NCBI RefSeq assembly: GCF_947242115.1
Contig: NC_074725.1
Span: 28,404,723-28,468,722, forward strand
Length of the DNA stretch: 64,000 nt
Origin: Biomphalaria glabrata
Taxonomy: Eukaryota; Mollusca; Gastropoda; Planorbidae
Reading direction: 5' to 3'
The translations under genes and the position numbers were made by a program. The notes beneath the pieces are model-generated. The model worked only from the letters and a program-made list of their open reading frames with translations. It was not told where the DNA came from and ran no database searches. Below are positions 13,201-24,000 of the stretch, one piece after another. Position 1 is the first letter of the stretch. The number at the start of each line of letters is the position of its first letter.

Positions 13201-16200
13201 TTCATAGGTAGCCAAGCCAAGTTTAAGCGTACTTAGCCTCTCGACCAAGTATTTAAGTTTTTATATTTAATGTTTTAGCAGCTGTTGTAGTTTGCAACAA
13301 AGGTCCTTCCTACTTGTTAGTAAGAGCATATGATTTTAATACTATCCCTTACAATCAATAAAGATTTTTTTGTAGAGGCAGTGCCTATTGTTTGACATAT
13401 GTGAGGGATGGTCTATAGGGCAGCCAATGTAAAGCTCCTCTTTTTCTATGGCTGATGGTTAATGAGGCCAGCACAACGACCAACCATCTGGATGTCCTAA
13501 AATCCAGAAATTCTAAATCCCAGTCTTCAAAGAGATTTGAACCTGAGAAATTTTGGTTTGGAATTGGAAGCCAAAGGCTTTACCACTCAGCCGCTATACC
13601 CTGCATATTTGTGATACCACAGACAGTTTTTTTTTTCGGCAAACTTTTTTAGAGGACTACATAACAGAGGCACTATTATGAAACACTTGAAAAGATAGCT
13701 CAGGTGTCAATTTACTCAAACAGAAAAAGAACAACACGCAACACTGTGTTGCGTGTGTGCATATCTTTGTCAGTGTTTATTATGACTAAATATATGTCAC
13801 GGGTGGATCTACCCAGCCATATGAAATACTGTGCTGGTTCTTAATATTAAGAATGGAAAACATACTTCTTAATATAATTTCTATTAATATTTCATCCATC
13901 CATCCCAGTGGCACTACAGACCATGGAGAGCCCTGACTTGCTCTGGCATATCTTTCAATTCTGAACTATCTTGGGCATTATGTCTTCATGCCCGGACTCT
14001 GCCTATACATTGTCAAGCGATCGTACTTGGTCTTGCCTTTGGACATTTTGGTTTTTGCTGGTGAACAATCTTTGCTTCTCTGTTCTATGACATTCTTTCA
14101 AGGTGACCTGCCCAACGTAACCTGTTTCTTTTTATTTTTGTTATTATGGTAGGGTCCTCATATAGCTGGTATATTTCTTGGTTGGTGCAAGGCCTCCATC
14201 CGGTTTAATTTTTTTTACCACTTTACTCAATAGTTGAAGTTTTTCTTCAGGTTTTGGAACTCAGGTTACTGGAACAGTCATTTAGCTGGACGCAAGTATC
14301 ACATCAGTGCTTTGTATGTGGTGGATTTGAAGAAGTTCCGCCGCATCGCTGCTGGTGACCGCCTCCGTGGCCAGTACCAAGGTCTGAGCCAAGATCCCAA
14401 CAGTTTGTCCAACTTGGACCAGGACCTGCCTAACAACATGATTCATCAGGTGGCTATCAAGTCCCTACCCCAGGAGTGGCTGTACTGTGAGACCTGGTGC
14501 AGCGAGTCTGAGAAACCCAAAGCCAAGACCATTGATTTGGTGAGTACTCCACTGGTTATAGATATAGATTGGATGTAAGGTTTTAATCTTTTATTCTTAT
14601 CACATATAAGTAACGGTAACAATTTTATTTTTTTATTTTTTTTTATTGGGTTTACATCTCAATTATTTAGTCTATGAGACATAGTCACTGATTGGTAGAA
14701 CTCATTGGACATAATAGCCCACCTAAAGGTCTTCATGGAGGTGTGGTGGCTGAGTGGTGAAGCTCTTAATTTCTGAACTGGAGGTCCCTGGTTTGAAGAC
14801 TGGGATTTTTTAATTTCAAGATGTTAAGGGCGCCTCTCAGTCCACCCAGCTCTAATGGGTACCTGACATTAGTTGGGGAAAAGTAAAAGTGGCTGGTCGA
14901 ATGTATTGGCCACATGACACCCTTGTTTACCTTGGGCCACAGAAAAAGATGGCTTTTACATCATCTGCCCTATAGATAGCAATGTCTGAAAGGGGAACTT
15001 TTCCTTTTTACTTTTTTGAAGGTCTTTACAACACTTGAAGGATAGGATGTAAACATGTCTGATCATATTGTTTTGTTTTAACTTTTACCCATGATGAAAT
15101 TGTCACGGCTTCATCCTCTCATAGTAGGGACTTATATTGATGAAAACTTTGACTTCAAAAACTTTTGTGCCATTCTGCAGAAAATCCAAAACCTTCAAAA
15201 ACCTCCTGGTGTTTTTTTTTCCTTTTATGCAGATGTTGTAATTAATTAATTAAGAATTGTAGTTAGCTGTACTCTGTTATTGACAGTGCAACAATCCCCT
15301 GACCAAAGAGCCCAAGCTCCAGGCTGCAATGAGGATCGTTCCAGAATGGAAAGATTACGACTATGAGATCAAAGTTCTTTGGGATGAAATTTACCAGACC
15401 AATACCAAAGCACAGATAGAGTATGAACCTCCAGTACAGAAAGGTTAGTGGACAGAAGCAACAGATTTTAGAATTTACAATCACTTGAAAAAAAGTATTG
15501 AAATAGCTGCCAGTTATTCAAAATTTGAATACAGTTTTATTTAGTTCAGTGACTTTGAAACTATCCACGTCTGCTACACTATAGTCATCCATGATCTAAT
15601 TTGATTGTGTAGCAGTATTGAAAAATGTTGTTAGATTCTGAACCATGAAAAGTCATTTGAACTTGTAACTTGTTGATTACCAATTTTAAAAATAGTTTGT
15701 TTTGTTTTTTGTTTTTTTTACTTCTAGTTTTCATAAATGTCTGTGTTGCAGAGGGGGCACATTTTTAGTGTCTCTTGTTTTATCATTTAGCATGTGGGAT
15801 TCCTGACCTCCCACTCCAAAGTAAACACTGACCAGACTTTTGTCTTATAACATGGGCTTGTACTAGAGTAACCCCCCCTCTCCCATTTGTATGCCTTTTT
15901 TACAGAATTTCTGGACCAAATAGGCGTGTATACCCTGATTATAGGCCCCCACCCCATTCATTATTTTGTTTAATAGGCAACAAGGGAAACAAATACTAGA
16001 GTATTCACAAGTATGGCTAAATTTGTTGGGTTTAGTCCCCCTTAAATTATTGTTCATGCTATTTCTCCCTCACATATTCTCCGATCAAGTTGATACTTTA
16101 AACCATTATTTATTGTACGTAACAAAATGTAAATCAATAAACAAAAATACTAAATTAGTCACTTAATTATTGGTAACTAATTATTTTGTTTGATATCGAA

Positions 16201-16364
16201 TAAGGGAAATAACATGTACATTATTGGTAAAAATAGTTTTAAGGATAGAGTTCTTCCCCTTTAGATAGCTTTTTTTTTTTTTTTTAAATAATTTTTTTAT
16301 ATTTTGCTTTTTTTTTTTTTTACTTATTTCAGGCTCACCCAATCACATCGATGATGAACTTTGA
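921..16364 (+). CDS. UGGT1: UDP-glucose:glycoprotein glucosyltransferase, C-terminal half (5' end outside window)
   Basis: ER-lumen folding sensor that puts a glucose back on N-glycans of misfolded glycoproteins so that calnexin/calreticulin rebind them. Sixteen exons: 921-1006, 2143-2222, 3013-3202, 3330-3381, 3938-4044, 4872-4957, 6521-6605, 7254-7336, 8040-8138, 9515-9599, 9728-9837, 12292-12364, 12861-12964, 14251-14539, 15287-15443, 16333-16364. All junctions are GT-AG and in frame, giving 571 residues. Seen: [21 protein letters not shown], the catalytic-domain entry [13 protein letters not shown], the donor-site DxD in [36 protein letters not shown] and [14 protein letters not shown], all hallmark family blocks. 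The protein ends HIDDEL, an HDEL-type ER retrieval signal. The first exon starts in mid-codon, so the N-terminal thioredoxin-like sensor exons lie before the window. Identity is near certain; exon 1's acceptor is the least sure boundary. Invertebrates usually have a single UGGT, so the '1' is nominal. Confidence 0.95.
1529..1648. repeat. intronic repeat with short inverted repeat, copy 1
   Basis: About 115 bp that recurs at 2667-2778 in the next UGGT intron. It carries a 10-bp perfect inverted repeat, GACTTCCAGA ... TCTGGAAGTC, around a loop of roughly 30 bases. Confidence 0.6.
1725..1921 (+). mobile_element. non-LTR element 3' end with (ATT)n tail
   Basis: Contains AATGCACAAATTGTAAGACA and then AATAAAGATTATTATTATT. 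The same end is found reversed at 63824-63965 and in a decayed form at 27360-27485. The polarity and simple-repeat tail are those of a LINE or SINE 3' end; the family is not identified. Confidence 0.5.
2667..2778. repeat. intronic repeat with short inverted repeat, copy 2
   Basis: Second copy of the 1529-1648 sequence, on the other side of UGGT exon 2143-2222 and in the same orientation. One stem position is mismatched here. Confidence 0.6.
4153..4720 (-). mobile_element. 5'-truncated LINE insertion with target-site duplication and (AT)n end
   Basis: Minus-strand reading from 4697 gives [20 protein letters not shown] and later [20 protein letters not shown], the C-terminal part and zinc finger of a LINE reverse transcriptase protein. 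The reading frame is interrupted at least once. The 3' end runs into an (AT)n tract at 4166-4250. TAGAAATGTTAGAATATAT stands at both edges (4153-4171 and 4702-4720) and is the target-site duplication. The insertion lies in the UGGT intron 4045-4871. Confidence 0.8.
4166..4250. repeat. (AT)n microsatellite at LINE 3' end
   Basis: About 85 bases of pure TA/AT dinucleotides adjoining the 3' end of the minus-strand LINE. Confidence 0.95.
5009..5185. mobile_element. possible DNA-transposon (hAT-like) remnant with poly-G tract
   Basis: Begins CAGTGGCATAGCTAGGGA, a common terminal sequence of hAT-type non-autonomous elements, then a poly-G run of about 20 bases at 5038-5055. No clear matching right end or target duplication was seen, so this is weak. 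Confidence 0.3.
5425..5689 (+). mobile_element. tRNA-derived SINE, family 1
   Basis: tRNA-like head with box A-like GTGGCTGAATAGTAAAGCGC and a decayed box B, then the family body (GACATTAGTTGGGGAAAAGT, CATCATCTGCCCTATAGA) and end GGGGGAACTTT. Lies in a UGGT intron. Confidence 0.8.
5901..6425 (+). repeat. dimeric AT-rich interspersed repeat
   Basis: Starts ACAAAGCTAATCTCAACTC and TGTCTGTCTGGTAGAAGG, then two monomers of about 230 bp. Each holds a 'TTTCTCCCACACC...GATCA' block, 'ACATGAATCAATTTA' and 'AATTAATTATTTTGTTTG', ending near a poly-T stretch. Confidence 0.65.
7392..7455. repeat. 32-bp tandem duplication
   Basis: Two perfect adjacent copies of a 32-base unit beginning CTTGTTTAAAAGTATTTGTA, in the UGGT intron just after exon 7254-7336. 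Confidence 0.9.
7522..7975 (+). repeat. dimeric AT-rich interspersed repeat
   Basis: Same structure as 5901-6425: AGCTCACTCAGTCTGTC start, TCTGGTAAAAAGTGTGTACA, two monomers, then poly-T and ATTTTGCTTG. Confidence 0.65.
9008..9255 (-). mobile_element. LINE 3'-end fragment (RT protein C-terminus)
   Basis: The minus strand encodes [20 protein letters not shown] and [20 protein letters not shown], the typical end of a LINE reverse transcriptase protein. It is followed by a tail of AAGT/TAAG repeats (read on +: CTTACTTACTTAGACTTAGG). Strongly 5'-truncated; lies in a UGGT intron. Confidence 0.75.
9985..11829 (+). mobile_element. LINE with RNase H domain, 5'-truncated and decayed in the RT part
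   Basis: Decayed RT remnants ([11 protein letters not shown] at the left) are followed by an open frame 10900-11574 with an RNase H domain: [65 protein letters not shown]. Downstream are a decayed zinc-binding end ([20 protein letters not shown]) and the end CTGGCTAGAAGAAG. RNase H downstream of RT is typical of I/Jockey-type LINEs, including Nimbus-like elements of snails; clade not settled. It sits sense-wise in the UGGT intron 9838-12291. Confidence 0.8.
12465..12568. repeat. 25-bp tandem repeat, about 4 copies
   Basis: Unit CTTATGGCAGCCATTGAGGT plus TTGAA, repeated four times with single-base differences, in the intron after UGGT exon 12292-12364. Confidence 0.9.
13002..13250 (-). mobile_element. 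tRNA-derived SINE, family 3
   Basis: On the minus strand a tRNA Leu/Ser-like head (TTGGTCGAGAGGC; box B GAGGTTCGACATCC) is followed by CACCTAAAGGCAGCACGG, an internal poly-C tract (seen as poly-G at about 13097), GCGCTATATAAAAGCT and an (ATT)n tail. Confidence 0.8.
13410..13605 (-). mobile_element. tRNA-derived SINE, family 1, decayed
   Basis: Reverse copy: GTCTATAGGGCAG, GGCCAGCACAACGACCAACC and, at the head, GCTTTACCACTCAGCCGC. Confidence 0.65.
13893..14215 (-). mobile_element. decayed LINE fragment
   Basis: The minus strand begins [14 protein letters not shown], the conserved LINE RT C-terminal block, and then falls out of frame. It lies just upstream of UGGT exon 14251-14539. Confidence 0.55.
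14738..15000 (+). mobile_element. tRNA-derived SINE, family 1
   Basis: Head GTGGTGGCTGAGTGGTGAAG, body GGGCGCCTCTCAGTCCACCC and GACATTAGTTGGGGAAAAGT, end TCTGAAAGGGGAACTTTT. In a UGGT intron. Confidence 0.85.
15990..16312 (+). repeat. dimeric AT-rich interspersed repeat, partial
   Basis: Second-monomer part of the family: CTATTTCTCCCTCACATATT, 'TCCGATCAAGTTGA', 'GTAACTAATTATTTTGTTTG', then poly-T, ending about 20 bases before the last UGGT exon. Confidence 0.6.
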
Positions 16365-19300
16365 TGCTTCACTAATTAGGTCATTTTTGTTTGAATATGG
16401 TGTGAACATGTTGTTTTAAACAAAATATTTATTTGAGTGTATCAGTTTTGAAAACTGTAGAAAGAAAAAGGAGTGTACTATGAAATTGTATGTGGTTACT
16501 GTTACTGAAAGCAACAAGCTGCCTGGTTTATCTCCAGTTCCTAAGTGTGTGAGTGTGTGGTGATTTCTGATCATGTTTATTGGTTATGTCATTCCAGTTA
16601 ATATATGATTTTTTTTTTATATTCAGACAAAAGTTTTTAATTTTTTCTTCTTTATAGATTGTGAGCTTTTGATAATTTGAGTTATGATTTAAATATCGTG
16701 CTATACCTAGTTTGTTAAGGTTTCCTTAAATCATGAATGTTACGGTGAAAAACAATTTTGTTGACATTATTTTGTATTGAGTTGAACCTTTACTTTGATT
16801 TACCACTCATTTTGTACTATTATATCTAATTCTGTTTTGTATTTACATTGCTCCAGTTTACACCGCCATGAGTGTCATGTTGTGTAAGGGGAAACTGTTC
16901 CACTAGGTTCCCTGATACATTTCACAAATCAGATGACATGCATCGAGAGAAGAAATAAAAAGCGATATGTCGATGAGATTTAACATTTTTTGCTTCTTTG
17001 GTTTTGAATCTCTGGATGCCGTTTCCTTCGTGGTCTATGTAAAGACATCTGGATAGACTGGGGGGAGACAAGGGAATAAAGCATTTTAAATAGAATTCTT
17101 TTTTTTTGTTGTTGAAAGATTTGAATGGGCATAGTTAATGTGTTTTAAATTTAGGAATGCTGCTTCTTAATTGACAAACTAAACTGTACATTATATATAT
17201 AAGAATAAATATATATATAAGAAACACATTCTCCTTCATGTATATTAATTTTTGTTTTGATATAAAATGCATTTATGGAAGTACAGCTATCGAGAGGATT
17301 TCTGTACTCTTCCATCTTGTTCTGTGTATGGAGTATGCACACATGGTTCCTTTCACACCATCATTCAATTTTTAATCTCTGAAATGTGTTAAATCTTAGT
17401 TTCCTGCAAGGTGGATTAAAACTAAATTCTTATAATTACTACATTATCATGACACTAAATTTTAATGCATTTTTTTTTTACCCCTGTTCAAATATTCAAA
17501 AATAAAGTTTTCGGAATTTTTGATAATAATGAGAAAAAAACATTTGGGCAGCATGGTAAAGGTTTAAATTTTGGATGAATGAAAACAGAATTGTGTCCCC
17601 TGAATGGCAATCACACATTGCATGGTAAGACTACTACTGTGTCTGTCGTGTTTTCACATTGAGCCCTTGCAAATGTCATTACAAGCATTACAGAAATTGC
17701 ATATGTGTTGTTTTTTTATGTGTTTACATTTGAAGTGCCAATGACATTCAATATGTAAGTCCACTTGCAATATTTCTTGAATCATCTAGTATTGGTATCA
17801 TAATGAAGTCTGTTGAGGGAAGCATTCATGAATACAGCTGACTGATTGATAAAACAAAGGCCCTTGTCTCCAATTCTGGGTTTGCAGATATTTTTTATCT
17901 GAATGTCTGTATCTTTGTTTTGTCAAGTTTTTGTTATCTGAAACTTGATTGGGATTACAAAGGTTGATGGGACCAATGAGCTGGTTAGATAGAATGGTAG
18001 ACTTGGAACTGAACTTACTGCCAGCAGCTAAAACTGAAAGTTGTCATTTTGTAAATAATTAGGCTTTTAATATAAGCTCATTTTGGCTATGAAAAGAATT
18101 GACTAATGATTTCAACTGCGTTTCATAGACATGAATGGTCAGAGGGCTGCCTTTATGACTGCATGGTTGCATAAAAAAAGTCCACAATATGTTTATTTTT
18201 TCAGATGACTGTATGCCGCCCCCTCCCCCCACCATTTTGGGTCAAATTGATATTTTTTTCATTTTTTTTTTTTTTTGCATTTTTAGCTCATTGTGAATCT
18301 GAGAGTGGATTCTCTTGATACATTCGTTTGAATGAGTCAGCATTTTTGTTTTACACTGGGATGGAAAGACATCATTGTTTTGTCTTCTCTATACACACAT
18401 GTTGGAAGACTAAATGTCACTGACATATATCTTATATGATACAGAAGTTATTTCAAAAATTGAAGATTACGTCCTATGCGTCATGTTATGTACTCCTACA
18501 GTTGTCCCCAATACTGGCTAGTTTTCATTGTTTTGGCAAGGAAATTAATCCTTTTCCACAAATGTTTGAAGGCCAGGCGAAATAATTACAGCTCTCCACC
18601 TGTCTTTAAAACAAATTTATCGTCTCCCTTGAATATGTATGCCACAAGATATTGAAATTGGACAGTAGCAGACAATGGCTTTGTCTGCATTGGCTCTGGC
18701 AAAATATGTTGGTCTCAGCTAGGTCTGTGCAGCCACATCCTTGATATTTGGTCTCAAGGCAAGTCATTTAAGATTTTTGATATACTGCACTGCTCTGTAA
18801 TCTTCAGAGTGGAAGATAACCCTTGTTAGATTATCTCATATCTTATTAATAGCAGATTCTCTTATCAGTGTGCTAACTCCATTGTAATGCTGAGGCGATG
18901 AGGGCATTATCTATTTTTCTGTGGTGGAACTTTGAGCCATAAATAGAAACAAAACTGGTTAAACACAAGGGGGACAACTGTGAATTTCTGTATGGTCTGT
19001 CATCCATAGAAACTTGTTAGCTTTTGTGTTTTCATACATGAGTTTGATATTTTTCTTTTATTTTGATTGGAATTTGTTTTCCGCTGAAATGCTTTTATTA
19101 GCTCTTGTCATGGAAACCATTGAACTTATCATCTACTCTCAAGGGAAACTTTTTTTTTTAAACTCTCAAAGTATTTTTTTTTTAAAGTTGATATCAACAA
19201 TTTGTGATTGTTCTGAAATACATTTCAACTGATTGACTGTATTGATTTTGTTCAGTGGTTCTTAAAATGTGCAGCTCCGCACTCATGTGGGGTGTCCCAT

Positions 19301-19640
19301 TTTTTTTTTCGTATGGGGCTTTTTTTAAACTAAGAAAACTTTTTCAACCTGAAAAGGTTTTAATTCACTATGAATAAAAAATAAAATATGGTTGAACCAT
19401 GCTAATGTATAGACTTGGGACATGATTTTCAAATTGCTTTTAATTTTAAATCTAGCTAAAAGCACATCCTTTAACATGCCTGCTTCCTATTTTGTTTTGT
19501 TTGAAGTTTATAAATGAAATGGACTTTAATTCTATACATCACCATGCTTGTGATTCCATTCATCTTTAAGTGTAGACTGTTGTTTTATATTGTGGACAGA
19601 AAGTTACAAATAAAAATGTGAACTTTGTATTCTTATGTGT
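16365..19640 (+). other. UGGT 3' untranslated / downstream region
   Basis: No gene seen. The stretch is AT-rich and holds few recognisable repeats, which fits a long 3' UTR. Candidate AATAAA signals lie at 16954-16959, 17501-17506 and 19609-19614; the last is followed by a T/G-rich stretch and precedes the first SINE debris at about 19660. Which one is used cannot be told from sequence. A short stretch near 18430-18500 resembles the tail of the CR1/Jockey-like LINE seen elsewhere in the window. Confidence 0.4.
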
Positions 19641-19659
19641 TTATTTTACAAGCTTAATG

Positions 19660-20548
19660 TAAAATGTTTTACTTGGATGTTTCTTCAGATTTGAGAGTAA
19701 TTTCATCCTAGCCCAAAACCTCCCGCAGGACAATGGTCCAGTGCACACTTCAAATGACAAGTGTTATGCTCCAATCAAAACTATTCTATCTCATAGAGTT
19801 CACACAGCTGCTCGGCTCTTCAAATCACTGAATAACGCTTATTTAAAGCATTTATTTACAAGGGGAAAATGGTCGTTGAGTCTTTTCTCTAAGCCCTGTC
19901 TAGTTCTATCTACTCTTTTGGTCTCGAGATTAATACTCTAAATAATATCATAACACCAGGCAGCCATCCTGCATTGTTTGAGAATATTTTAAGAAGCTTA
20001 GGCAATCAAATCAAATGTCAAATAAGTACGTAGCAAATGAGCAGGCAAGGTCATCCACTGACCTAAGCCCTGTCCCCAGATAAGTGGGCATAGAGTCACT
20101 GGATGATTAGGACTAAAGCAGTAATGCCCAAACTATGGCCAGTGCACTGTATCCAATCCACGATGCTAAAATGTAAAAATGTTTTACATGTTTCTGATGT
20201 TCCTTCAGAGTTGAAGATAATTACTTCCTAGTCCAAACCTCCCGAACGACAGTCCAGCGCGCAAACCACACGACCAGGCAGCCATCCTGCATTGTCTGAG
20301 ACTATTTTGAGAAGCTCAGGCAATCAAATCAAATGTCTGTCTGACAAGTAAGTTGCACATGAGCAGGCAAGGTCATCCACTGACCTAAGCCCTGATAAGT
20401 GGACAAGTGAGTTGTTGATTTGAGGCACATCGGCACAATTTAGGCCATGGCGTGGACAAGTGAGTCACTGGATGATTAGGACTAAAGCAGTAATGCCCAA
20501 ACTATGGGCCAGTGGACTCTATCCAACCAACGACGCAGTAATATCTTT
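19660..20548. repeat. tandem duplication of a SINE-containing segment
   Basis: Two direct copies, about 19660-20165 and 20166-20548. Each begins with a reversed SINE family 2 piece (TGTTTTACATGTTTCTGATG, TCCTAGTCCAAACCTCCC) and continues GGCAGCCATCCTGCATTGT, GCAGGCAAGGTCATCCACTG and GGATGATTAGGACTAAAGCA. Both have internal insertions or deletions. Confidence 0.7.
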
Positions 20549-21044
20549 GTCCTCAAAAATTCACCACTTAGTACGAGTAGGACTAGACTAGAGCAAGAGA
20601 GGTGTGCATGGTACTCAAAGCCTTTAATAGAATATTTGTAACTGTCACCCAAATCACTGTAGTGTACTGATATGAAGAATACAAGACATGATAAAATAGC
20701 TATTCAATTACTTTTGCCATAATGCAGTACAATAGCTATGCACATCTGCCTCATAAGCCTAACCCAAAGGCACAAAGAGGCTTGGGTTGATCCTAGATGT
20801 GGACATTCTATTCATTGTGAACATTCAACATTTTTAAATAGTTTTTGAATACTCAGTAAACAAGGAGTTTTTAAAAATAGATTGATTTACTGTACAAAAA
20901 AAAATCATTTACAATGAATCAGTTCATATCAAATCAAATAATGTAACAACTATTGTAAACATCAACTACAAACAAAAATGCCCAAAACAATGTCAATACA
21001 GTACATTTGTAAGTAATCACTCAGCTTTATAAATGGTAAATTAA
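20549..21044. other. intergenic / mTERF 3' region, nothing recognised
   Basis: No gene or clear repeat. It probably holds the mTERF gene's 3' UTR on the minus strand. No canonical AATAAA was seen close to the stop codon. Confidence 0.4.
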
Positions 21045-24000
21045 TCAATTATTTGTAGCTAGACTGAATGTTTTTTCTTTTTCCAAAAAATACTGGATTG
21101 TGTTGAGGTGTTTGGTAGGACATTTGAATAAATCCTTGAAAACACAGGCATCGTCAGCGACCAGGTCACTCTCTAGGTGCGCTGCCACGGCTTCCGAGGA
21201 GACAAGGGAACACGACGAAGAGTGAAGGTAATTTTGGGCCAGGTCTTTTATGTTTCTGGCTATGCTGACCAGCTTCTCCGATTGGTTCATCAGGATGATG
21301 GGGCAGGTCGCTAGCTGATCCCTGGTGAATCCTGCAGACAAGAGGAAGTCAAAGTTCCTAGTCACATCCTGGATATCGATCCCTGTCACATCGATGTCAC
21401 AGTCGAAAATGCTGATTCTGCTGCTGCTGTCCAGGCTGAGCTTTCTGACCACTAGGTAGACCATTTGTCTCCTTAACATTTTGGTGCATGTGTAGCTCTT
21501 CCTGACTTTGTCTTTACTTAAAGCTTCAACTAGTGGCGGTACCTCAGTATTGTTGCCGGTCCAATCTGGATAAAGAGAAAACATTAGTTTTATTTCATTT
21601 ATTAAAAAAATCAAGATTTTATAAAAGCAGAAACATATGACAGGCTGAAAGCCATGTTTGCTGTCAAACTGTGGGTTTATTTTACTAGTGAGGGCTGGAA
21701 TATTTAGCTTAGAATTTAGGTACATCCCAGAATCCACTTAGTTCTAATGAAATTACGAGGGTGAAATGGTATATCTCTTTATCCACTGTGCTATTCAACA
21801 CAACTAATGTCAACTGTTGGCTGCAGTAACAAATACATAGTTTGCCTCTGGAAATGTTTATTTTATCTATCATGTGGATTGGAATAAATACTTAAAAAAA
21901 ACATTTTAAAATGTTTTTAAAAAGTTACTTATTTTATAGCAAACTAATGTTAATCTTAATCCTTTATTCTTACAAAAAAAAAAAATACTAAATTAATCTT
22001 TTTCTTTTCCCACTGGCTCACCCACCCAACCTTAATATCAGTTTATCTTCCCCTTTTCATTTTTAAAAGAAGACTGTCTCTATCATTTAAACATTTATTA
22101 AATTCCCATTCCTTCTTTTCCTAAACAGCCTTTTATTTTTTCTTCCTATTTGTAGTTGTTGTTGAGGTTCTTGGGAAGACACAAAACTAAACAAACTTGA
22201 AACATGAATGTTATTTGGCTTTTAAAAACTTTGCGTTGCCAAATAAAAATGTTTTATATGGAAGTCATTTTTTGGCATGGTGCTACTCAACGCCATGCCA
22301 CTTAGGATTTCAGTCTCTCTTACTGCTACATTCCAAAATATTAAATTCACTACTCTGAACAAAAAAATGCTTATTTCACCAATTAGCACAGCAACAATAA
22401 AATTAGTTTAACAAATAATTTTTTTTCGGTTTCAGTGTTAAGTGGGAAGCGTGGTCGAGAGGCCTAGTGCACTTGAACTTGGCTTGGCTACCTAGAAGGG
22501 GGCTCGAGGTTCGACACCCGACTCGGGCAGAGTTGTGTTTACTGAGCACCTAAAGGCAGAACGGAAAACCAACTTCTAGACACCTCACCCCCCCCCCCCC
22601 CCCCACTGGTCCACAAGAGATTGGACCAAAAGCGCTCTGAGCATGCTATAAGCATGAAAGTAGCGCTATATAAAAGCTATAATAATAATAATCTTCAGTC
22701 TTCTCTCAGTTTCAGTCTTAAATCTTAATCATATCTCATGAATGAAATTTAAAATTTCCCAGGGTCCACACTGTTGAACAATGTTTTTTTTTTGTTTTAC
22801 CAGGTTAGTTATGCTCAACTATTGTTTCTTATCTATTCAATGTTCCCCCAGTCAGGCTGTATTATTACAAGTTCCTTCCCTTTGTTGTAAGTGGTCATTA
22901 ATTTCACAAATAAATAGAAAACTTGTTTCTTCTTTTTTTTTCTCTATTCTTTTTACAGTTTCTTTAATTAATTTTGTTTAAAATAAAAGTATTTATTAAT
23001 ATTAATCTATTGGGACTATTTGCATGAACCTATCAGAATCTATCTGGATCTTATGTTACATTTTCCAAATAGAGACCATGTATATTTTTTTTTATAAATA
23101 ATTTTAAAATGTTTTGTTTTACATGTTTCTGATGATTCTTCAGAGTTGAAGATAATTTACTTCCTAGTCCAAACCTCCCTCAGGATGACAGGGGATGGTA
23201 GCGGGATGGGTATGCAACCAGGACCATCGAGACGACCGAAGGACAGCCCAGCACGCATACCGCACAACCAGGCAGCCATTGACTTGTAAAGCGCATCTTT
23301 CATCATACTTAGTGAGATTTTTATTTTACCCTTGGGGTTATATGAATGAAGGTTTCTGCAATACTTTTAGGTGCTCAGCATACACAACTCAACTCAAGTA
23401 AAGATTTAACCTTGAGCCCTGCAATTTTCAGCCACATCTCCCAAAAAAAGGTTCCTACCTTCCATTTCCCCTGCTGTACTGACTGCCTGTGTAGTTCTAT
23501 CACTGACTCCGTTCATCTCTCGTGTTTTCTCCATCTCGTGTAACAAGTAAACAGAGACAGGTAGTCCTGACTCTTGAAAACACACAGTAGCTGCATGACA
23601 TTTTTCTATTGGAAACCTGACGACAAAGAGTGTCAATCTTAATCATAAAGAGAAATCCATAAAATGTTTCTTGGCAGAGTTCAAAACCGTTAACTTGCTG
23701 GACCAACGCACCTTGAAATTTTTTTTAATATGAATGATTTATCTCTTGTTTAACTGATTATTAACTGTACATTTGTGTCCCCAGATAAGTACATAACTTA
23801 TTATTAACTGTACTTTTGTGTCTCCAAATAGGTACATAACTGATATTAAAGTGTACTTTTGTGCCCCAGATAATTACATATATGAAAAGTATTTTACCAC
23901 TCACCTTGGTTCTTTGGCTACAGTGCCTTCTCCACAAAATACTTTTAGTTTACAGAAGTACAGGTATAGTAGTCTACATACCAATATAGAGAAATGTACA

